Shown piece by piece: positions 58,258 through 64,000 of a stretch of DNA of 64,000 nt. Origin of the DNA: JAITVB01 sp031553805 (GTDB lineage: Bacteria > Bacteroidota > Bacteroidia > Bacteroidales > Rikenellaceae). Each line of letters begins with the position of its first letter. Positions within the stretch are counted from its first letter, which is position 1. The position numbers and the translations under genes are program-made. Location of the stretch: NCBI GenBank assembly GCA_031553805.1, contig JAVBLC010000002.1, positions 248,001 through 312,000 on the forward strand, given 5' to 3'. Under the pieces are notes generated by a model that saw nothing but the letters and a program-made list of their open reading frames with translations, had not been told where the DNA came from and did no database searches.

Positions 58258-59151
58258 CTAATTACCTCTTACCACGGTAGATGCCGAGGCGTGGGCATAG
58301 GCCGTGAAATATCCCACAGCCCCGCCCGTGATATTCGACGGGATGTTCGACGCCGGTCCGCCGAAGAAGGGCGACTCGCCGTTCTTTTCGTCCTGCGCGA
58401 AGCGGATGAAATTGTAATACCCCTTGTCGATGCGGCTAAAATGGAGCGTTACCCGGTCGCCGACCTTGATGGGCGGTTGATTATAATTTTCGTCGTCCGG
58501 GTTGGGATGATCGGCGTCGGGAAACATCTCGATGATCATTCCATCGACATACTGACCGTTGATTGAAAGGTCGGATATGGCCGAGTAGCGGCTGATACGG
58601 TCTGTGACCAATGTGCCGTTCACCCAGAAACGGGGCAGATAGTAATCTTCTGTCGGAGGGTCCAGGGCGTAAATGCGCGCGGCAAATCGCTGTTGGCCCA
58701 TCATCGAGAAACTGCGTACACTTACCGAGTCGATAGGGGGTGAAGAGAGCATTGTGGCGGTGGCTGTGTAGGTTTCTGTCACGCCGTCGCCGTCAAAATC
58801 GACCCTCACATTCAGGTGATAATCCAGCTCGGCCACGCCGGCCACATACTGCTCCGTGCGGTAGGTGCCGGGCCGGGCCGGGTCTTCGGCCAGTGCCAGC
58901 ACGTCGCCTTTCGAGGAGGTGATGGTTACCACGGCTCCCGAAACGCCCGCATTGGGCTGCGTATCGAAATAGGGCGAAGACGAGGAGATCTGTACCGACT
59001 GCCGTCCGGGTATGTCCGTCAGACAGCCGTAGATGACGATCACGGGCGGGGAATCTTTTACCGGCAACTCAATGGGCGCCGTACAGCCCGCCGCCGCCGA
59101 TACCAGTGCCGCCAATACCAATATGCGATATAGGGTCGTCATAAAACTCAA
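58258..59151 (-). CDS. DUF4249 family lipoprotein
   Basis: DUF4249 proteins are surface lipoproteins paired with TonB receptors in Bacteroidetes, presumed to help capture a ligand. The 297-residue product has lipobox AAGC (Cys22) and the family pattern PPVIVIYGCLTDIPGRQSVQ (about 35-54), then VSGAVVTITSSKGDVLAL. Its ATG overlaps the stop of the receptor gene (ATGA), so the two are translated together. The ligand is unknown. Confidence 0.85.
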   Translation of the reverse strand: MSFMTTLYRILVLAALVSAAAGCTAPIELPVKDSPPVIVIYGCLTDIPGRQSVQISSSSPYFDTQPNAGVSGAVVTITSSKGDVLALAEDPARPGTYRTEQYVAGVAELDYHLNVRVDFDGDGVTETYTATATMLSSPPIDSVSVRSFSMMGQQRFAARIYALDPPTEDYYLPRFWVNGTLVTDRISRYSAISDLSINGQYVDGMIIEMFPDADHPNPDDENYNQPPIKVGDRVTLHFSRIDKGYYNFIRFAQDEKNGESPFFGGPASNIPSNITGGAVGYFTAYAHASASTVVRGN

Positions 59152-61457
59152 AATTTAAAGTTATAGGTGATCGAAGGCACGAATGAGAACAGGTAAATCA
59201 TCTCGGCCTGGGGCGTGGGCGAATCGCTCTGGTTGTAGGTGATCAGCCACGGGTTTTTGCGTCCGTAGGCGTTGTAAAGCGAGAAATTCCACTCGCCCTG
59301 CCAGCGTTTCGCCGGGTCGTGGCGGGGAATGTAGTTGACCGAAAGGTCCAACCGGTGGTAAGCCGGTTTGCGGTATTCGTTGCGCCCCGAGTAGATGGGG
59401 AAATACTCGCCGTTCACCTCGAAACGCCCGGTGGGGTAGGTTGTGGGCATTCCTGTGGCGTAGACCCACAGCGCTGAGGCGTTCCACCGCCGCGAAAACT
59501 CGTAGTTCACCAACACGTTCACCGCGTGCGTTTTGTCATAGGGGGCCAGGTAAGTTACCCCGTCGTTGATCTCGGGAATGGTCCGCTCGGTGCGCGAGAG
59601 GGTGTAGTTGACGAAGCCCGTCAGCCGTCCGCTGTTCTTCCGCACCGAGAATTCGGCGCCGTAGGCCCGCCCGCTGCCCGTGCGCACCTGGCCTTCGAGC
59701 TGGCGGTTGAGGAGCAGGTCGGCGTGGTCGGCGAAATCGATCACGTTTTGCAGCGATTTATAATACACCTCTACGGAAGTTTCGAAGTCGTTGTCGCGAA
59801 AATTGCGGAAATAACCCACCGAAAAAATATCGGCCGTCTGCGGAAGGATGTTGCCGCTGGCCGGAAACCAGACGTTCACCGGCGACCCGGCCGAAGAGTT
59901 TTCCGCCAGTTGGATAAACTGTACGTTGCGGGCATAACTGGCTTTCACCGAGGAATTCGCACTCAGTTTTACCACTGCTCCGGCCCGGGGTTCGGCCCGC
60001 ACATAAGTATGGTAGATCTTTCCCGAACCGTATTGCAGCGTGTCCAAAGGCTCGTGGTCCGCGTCATAGGTATAGGTTTCGATGGGCCCCATGTTCTGGA
60101 ACGCTGCCAGCCGCACCCCGTAGCGTACAGTGAGCCATGAAGCCAACTCCTGCGTATTGCCCAGCCACACGCCGTTTTCCAGCGCCCGGCCCCCCTCGAT
60201 GTCGTAATTGTCGTAGCCCGTTTGCGAAACGTTTGCCGGGCGGAAACGGTGCAGGATGGCCGAGGCGCCCCATTCGGCATCCAGCCAGCGGCCGACGCGG
60301 TATGAAAAATCGGCCCTCAGCGCCACATCCGAGATCCCGGCTTTCCAGTCCACGTTCATCCCATCGGCATCCATGCCCATCCCGTAGCCGTAGTCGCTCC
60401 ACGAGGCGCTCACCCGCGAGGAGAACCGCGAAGAGAAGAGATGGCTCCAGTTGAGCGAAGCCGCCCCGTTGCCGTAATGCATACGGGCCATCTTGTCGGC
60501 GTCGAACACGTCGTTGCCGTAATAACCGTTCAGTTCCAACCGGTCGCGCTCCGAAAAACGGTGTGTCAGCTTGGCGTTGAGGTCATAGAAATAGAGGGTG
60601 GAATTCCGTTGCGCCTCGTCATTTGAGAATTTAAGGAACACGTCGGCATAACTGCGCCGTGCGCCCACCGTCCACGAGGTGCGCTCGCCGATGGGGCCTT
60701 CCATCATCAGCCGCGCCGAGATCAGCCCCAGGCCGCCCGTGCCGCTGAAACGCTGCGGCACATTTGTCTTGGTGTCCACTTTAAGCAGCGACGAGAGCCG
60801 TCCTCCGTAGCGGATCGGCATATCGCCCTTATACATTTCCACGCCGCCCACCACGTCGTTGTTGAACACCGAAAAGAATCCCATCAGGTGCGAGGCGTTA
60901 TACACGGTGGCGTTGTCCAGCAGGACGAGGTTCTGGTCGGGCGATCCACCGCGCACGCTGAATCCCGATCCCCCTTCGCTGGTCGACTGCACGCCGGGCA
61001 GCAGTTGGACGGCCTTGAGCACGTCGACCTCGCCCATCAGGGGCGGAATCTGGCGGATCGTGCTGATGTCCAGGTGTTCGACGCCCATCGCCACGTCCTT
61101 CACGTTCCCGTCGCGGGCGCGTGAAGAAACCGTCACGGCCTGTATCTGTTGCGACTCGGGGTCGAGCTTCACGTCGAGCACACGGGTGCCTGGCTCGACG
61201 ATCGTTTCGCCCGTCAGGTAGCCGATCGAAGTAACGCGCAGCGTCTGGCGCCCCCGGTCGATGTGGAGGGTATAGTAGCCTTGGGTGTCGGTGGCTGTCC
61301 CTCGCGTGGTGCCCGCCACAACGACAGACGCCCCGGGGAGCGGTTCACCCGTCTGGCTGTCCGTCACCCGGCCGCGGAGTTCCACGGTCTGGCCGTAAAG
61401 CGCTCCCGTCGAAAAGAAGAGGGCAATAAAAAGGATGAATTTTTCTATGATTTGCAT
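59148..61457 (-). CDS. TonB-dependent outer-membrane receptor
   Basis: This 769-residue receptor imports or senses a ligand across the outer membrane using TonB energy. It has a signal peptide (about 1-22), an N-terminal carboxypeptidase-regulatory-like domain (about 25-105; LRGRVTDSQTGEPLPGASVV), a plug domain (GGSGFSVRGGSPDQNLVLLD) and a 22-strand barrel ending in the aromatic TYNFKF. No STN domain is present, so it is not a sigma-linked transducer. I chose the ATG at 61457; the frame is open upstream without homology. It is coupled to the DUF4249 gene. Confidence 0.92.
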   Translation of the reverse strand: MQIIEKFILFIALFFSTGALYGQTVELRGRVTDSQTGEPLPGASVVVAGTTRGTATDTQGYYTLHIDRGRQTLRVTSIGYLTGETIVEPGTRVLDVKLDPESQQIQAVTVSSRARDGNVKDVAMGVEHLDISTIRQIPPLMGEVDVLKAVQLLPGVQSTSEGGSGFSVRGGSPDQNLVLLDNATVYNASHLMGFFSVFNNDVVGGVEMYKGDMPIRYGGRLSSLLKVDTKTNVPQRFSGTGGLGLISARLMMEGPIGERTSWTVGARRSYADVFLKFSNDEAQRNSTLYFYDLNAKLTHRFSERDRLELNGYYGNDVFDADKMARMHYGNGAASLNWSHLFSSRFSSRVSASWSDYGYGMGMDADGMNVDWKAGISDVALRADFSYRVGRWLDAEWGASAILHRFRPANVSQTGYDNYDIEGGRALENGVWLGNTQELASWLTVRYGVRLAAFQNMGPIETYTYDADHEPLDTLQYGSGKIYHTYVRAEPRAGAVVKLSANSSVKASYARNVQFIQLAENSSAGSPVNVWFPASGNILPQTADIFSVGYFRNFRDNDFETSVEVYYKSLQNVIDFADHADLLLNRQLEGQVRTGSGRAYGAEFSVRKNSGRLTGFVNYTLSRTERTIPEINDGVTYLAPYDKTHAVNVLVNYEFSRRWNASALWVYATGMPTTYPTGRFEVNGEYFPIYSGRNEYRKPAYHRLDLSVNYIPRHDPAKRWQGEWNFSLYNAYGRKNPWLITYNQSDSPTPQAEMIYLFSFVPSITYNFKF

Positions 61458-61580
61458 AAATCGGCAGCGGCAGTCGGATTTTTTGGAATGCTGCAAAGGT
61501 AATATATTCTGAGTGTTCTGAGCATCCCGAAGCGAGTTTTCGGGGAAAAGGGGGGCTATCGATAGCCCGGCAAACGGAAT

Positions 61581-61609
61581 GAGGCCGGAATGCAACGCAT
61601 TCCGGCCTC
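61581..61609. terminator. 13-base hairpin between hcp and the receptor gene
   Basis: GAGGCCGGAATGC/GCATTCCGGCCTC is perfect with a three-base loop. It lies 66 bases beyond the hcp stop on the minus strand. The T-run is weak, so it may stop transcription only partly. Confidence 0.65.
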
Positions 61610-61674
61610 CGTTTCATTTTGGGCGACAGTACTTTTACTAGCGCTTGCCCGCTGTCTGGAAACGTGTCCGACAG

Positions 61675-63315
61675 TTAGATCCAGGCCTTGATATCCTCTT
61701 CGACAGTCGAGATGCCGCCGATGCCAAAGTTCTCGACCAACACCTTGGTTACGTTGGGCGACAGGAAAGCGGGCAACGTCGGACCGAGGTGGATGTTTTT
61801 CACCCCCAGGCTCAGCAGCGCCAACAACACGATCACCGCTTTCTGCTCATACCAGGCGATGTTGTAGACGATCGGCAGATCGTTTACGTCTTTCAATCCG
61901 AAAGCGTCCTTGAGCGCCAGGGCGATCACCACGAGCGAATAGCTGTCGTTGCACTGCCCGGCGTCGAGTACGCGCGGAATACCGCCGATGTCGCCCAGCG
62001 GCAACTTGTTGTAGCGGTACTTGGCGCAACCGGCCGTCAGGATCACCGTGTCGCCGGGCAACGCCTGCGCAAAGTCGGTGTAGTAGCCGCGCGATTTCAT
62101 CCGTCCGTCGCAACCGGCCATCACCACGAATTTTTTGATGGCGCCTGATTTCACGGCGTCGACTACTTTGTCGGCCAGGGCCAGGGTCTGGGCGTGGGCA
62201 AATCCGCCGATGATCTCTCCTTTTTCGATCTCAACGGGCGGGGCGCACTTTTTTGCGTGTTCGATGATCACCGAAAAATCTTTCTTGCCGCCTTCGGTGC
62301 GGTTGCCGATGTGGACGGCGCCGGGCAAGCCTGCCGAACCGGTGGTGTAGATGCGGCCGGTGTAGCCCGCGTCTTTCAACGGCGGCACGATGCAGTTGGT
62401 CGTGAAGAGGATCGGCCCGTTGAATGATTCGAACTCCTCGCGTTGCTTCCACCAGGCATTGCCATAGTTCCCGACGAAATGCGGATACTTTTTGAACGCC
62501 GGATAATAGTTGGCCGGAAGCATTTCGCTATGAGTATAAATATCAACCCCCGCGTTGGCGGTTTGTACTAAAAGTTCTTCGAAGTCTTTGAGGTCGTGGC
62601 CGCTCACGAGGATGCCCGGACGGGTGCCCACGCCGATATTGACCTTCGTGATTTCGGGATTGCCGTAGGCCGAGGTGTTGGCTTTGTCCAACAGGGCCAT
62701 TGCCTTGACGCCGCACTCGCCAACGCCCAGCACGAGCGACACCAGTTCGTCGGCGCCGATGTCGTGACGGCTCACTTCGGCCAGCGCGTTTTCGAGGCAT
62801 TCGTAGATAGCCTCGTCTTCGTGGCCCAGGTTGAGGGCGTGCTTGGCGTAAGCCGCTGCCCCCTTCACCCCGTAGATGACGAGCTGCTTGAGCGAACGCA
62901 GGTCTTCGTTCGGTTCGGCGAGTACCCCTACGGTCGCGGCTGCGGTTTCATATGTTTCGGGGGAAACGAAAAACGTTACCTCATCCATCGCCGGCAGAAC
63001 GATGCCGTGTTTTTCGGCCGTGCCGATCAGTACGTTCTTGTTGGCCAGTGCCGCGCCGATGCGGGCCTTGATCGCTTCGTCGTCGAAGTTGGCGTTGGTG
63101 ATCGTGCAGAACAGCGCATCGAGGATGGCCCGGCTTGTCGCCCGGTCGGCCACTCCCTTTTCGCGCAGGGCGCGGTTCACGACTGCTTCGCCGCGCACCA
63201 CGTAAAGCAACAGGTCCATCAATCCGGCCGTCTGCGGCTCCTTGCCGCAAACTCCCCTGACCGTGCAACCGCGATTGCCGGCCGTTTCCTGGCATTGAAA
63301 ACAAAACATGCTCAT
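61675..63315 (-). CDS. hcp: Hydroxylamine reductase (hybrid cluster protein)
   Basis: Hcp is a cytosolic iron-sulfur-oxygen cluster enzyme that reduces hydroxylamine and, in vivo, nitric oxide. The N-terminal cluster cysteines Cys5, Cys8, Cys17 and Cys23 are in MFCFQCQETAGNRGC and RGVCGKEP. The hybrid-cluster region (GTRPGILVSGHDLKDFEELL; TNCIVPP; TAGCAKYRYNKLPLGDIGGI) is intact. I chose the ATG at 63315, giving 546 residues. A ferredoxin-like gene lies 41 bases upstream on the same strand and is its likely electron partner. Confidence 0.95.
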   Translation of the reverse strand: MSMFCFQCQETAGNRGCTVRGVCGKEPQTAGLMDLLLYVVRGEAVVNRALREKGVADRATSRAILDALFCTITNANFDDEAIKARIGAALANKNVLIGTAEKHGIVLPAMDEVTFFVSPETYETAAATVGVLAEPNEDLRSLKQLVIYGVKGAAAYAKHALNLGHEDEAIYECLENALAEVSRHDIGADELVSLVLGVGECGVKAMALLDKANTSAYGNPEITKVNIGVGTRPGILVSGHDLKDFEELLVQTANAGVDIYTHSEMLPANYYPAFKKYPHFVGNYGNAWWKQREEFESFNGPILFTTNCIVPPLKDAGYTGRIYTTGSAGLPGAVHIGNRTEGGKKDFSVIIEHAKKCAPPVEIEKGEIIGGFAHAQTLALADKVVDAVKSGAIKKFVVMAGCDGRMKSRGYYTDFAQALPGDTVILTAGCAKYRYNKLPLGDIGGIPRVLDAGQCNDSYSLVVIALALKDAFGLKDVNDLPIVYNIAWYEQKAVIVLLALLSLGVKNIHLGPTLPAFLSPNVTKVLVENFGIGGISTVEEDIKAWI

Positions 63316-63356
63316 AGTAAAGTCTTTTAAAGTTCGTTTAATTGAATCACATATCA

Positions 63357-64000
63357 TTACGGTGTCACCGTAGCGACCCATTCTTCGTTGACTATCTCGC
63401 CGCGTACCGAGAGCACGATGACTTTCACCGGCACGTTGCGCGTGGCCTTTTGGCGTGCGGCTTCGGCGATGCGCACCAAGCCCCCGCAGCAGGGTACTTC
63501 CATAATGACCACGGTCAGCGTGTCGATCTTCGCCAGGTCGATCATTTCGGCCAGTTTGTCGATGTACGACGGGATGTTGCTGTCGAGTTTCGGACAGGCC
63601 ACAGCCAGCATTTTCCCCTTGAGGAATCTGTTGTGAAAATCGCCCGCGGCGAAAGCCGTGCAGTCGGCCGCCAACAGCAGGTTTGCTCCCTGCAAAAAGG
63701 GGGCCGCGGGATTCAACAGGTGCAACTGCACCGGAAACTGCCGCAACTGCGAAGGTTGGGGCAGGAGAGGGGCAAACCCTTGCGCTGCACCGGCCGAGGC
63801 AAACCCGCTTCCGGCCGCCATCGGAGCCTTTTCGTCCCGCAGGTCGCGCATCATCGATCCCGGGCAGCCGCAGGCCAGCGGTTTTTCGTCTTCCTGAATT
63901 TTTTCCATATTGATTTTGATGTCGTGTCGTTCGAGGTATTCGAGCCCCTGGCGCAGCAATTCCGTTTCGCCGTGCTCTTTCAGGTGGCGTAAGTGGGCCG
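63357..64000 (-). CDS. Ferredoxin-like partner of Hcp (partial)
   Basis: Only the C-terminal 214 residues are inside the window; the gene runs off the right edge. The visible start (HLRHLKEHGETELLRQGLEY) matches the middle of Bacteroidetes proteins that have two N-terminal 4Fe-4S ferredoxin domains and are encoded next to hcp. Cys residues in ACGCPGS, AADCTAF, AVACPKL and VPCCGGL could hold further clusters. It probably donates electrons to Hcp. In-frame TTG or ATG codons inside (63959, 63908) are not the true start. Confidence 0.8.
   Translation of the reverse strand, partial: AHLRHLKEHGETELLRQGLEYLERHDIKINMEKIQEDEKPLACGCPGSMMRDLRDEKAPMAAGSGFASAGAAQGFAPLLPQPSQLRQFPVQLHLLNPAAPFLQGANLLLAADCTAFAAGDFHNRFLKGKMLAVACPKLDSNIPSYIDKLAEMIDLAKIDTLTVVIMEVPCCGGLVRIAEAARQKATRNVPVKVIVLSVRGEIVNEEWVATVTP

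Overview
The window looks like a chromosome segment from a GC-rich member of the Bacteroidales, most likely Alistipes or another Rikenellaceae. This assignment is an inference. It rests on Bacteroidetes-type promoters (TAnnTTTG about 20 bases after TTTG or TTG), an ECF sigma/FecR pair, Mfa-type (type V) fimbriae, a TonB receptor/DUF4249 pair, a Bacteroidetes tyrosine integrase and many lineage-typical lipoproteins. No rRNA, CRISPR array or restriction system was seen.

Layout. 1-3.3 kb: nadD (cut by the left edge), gmk, yicC and a MATE exporter, all on the minus strand. 3.6-8.4 kb: serC, serA, an outer-membrane protein, a DUF1015 protein and yjbQ on the plus strand, with a cluster of repeat hairpins before yjbQ. 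8.5-13 kb: a minus-strand run of envelope lipoproteins, menG, a LolC/E-type permease and panB. 13-15.2 kb: a DUF4286 protein, a DUF4062-like protein and the rplU-rpmA-rpsT cluster. 15.3-19.7 kb: a 998-residue receiver-like/PPDK-N protein and a divergent GNAT-like gene. 19.7-20.6 kb has no gene but holds two similar structured RNA candidates.

20.6-32.4 kb is a fimbrial locus. It runs ECF sigma factor, broken fecR copy, intact fecR, an STN-DUF3575 protein, a DUF3868/OmpA-like protein, fimbrillin, an Mfa2-like anchor, a 974-residue tip-like protein and an AraC regulator. An ECF/FecR pair with no TonB transducer of its own suggests that surface signalling may control fimbriation.

32.96-40.72 kb is a compact integrated element of about 7.8 kb in the 3' end of tRNA-Glu. 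Both 11-base att copies are visible, as are repeated integrase arm-type sites beside each end. It carries an integrase, an unrecognised 462-residue protein, an excisionase-like protein, replication-like proteins, a RhuM protein, a Cro/C1-type repressor with a divergent promoter and several small unknown genes. No relaxase was recognised.

41-57.7 kb is housekeeping: clpP-clpX, nusB, mtgA, an active/inactive M16 protease pair, a BaiN/HI0933 flavoprotein, a C-terminally cut S41 protease, a PduO-type cobalamin adenosyltransferase, a DUF2795 gene, an unannotated sRNA candidate (51.8-52.04 kb), an M23 peptidase, a phosphoesterase lipoprotein, OsmC, engB, prs and tRNA-Ser(GCU). 58-64 kb: a second copy of a 95-base repeat, a TonB receptor/DUF4249 pair, and hcp with a partial ferredoxin-like partner cut by the right edge.

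The best candidates for undescribed biology are the twin RNA structures before the sigma factor, the sRNA at 51.8-52.04 kb, the FecR/STN-DUF3575/fimbria signalling set, the tRNA-Glu element with its unknown operon, and the small repeat families (two REP-like types, one large MITE-like hairpin and one 95-base repeat).
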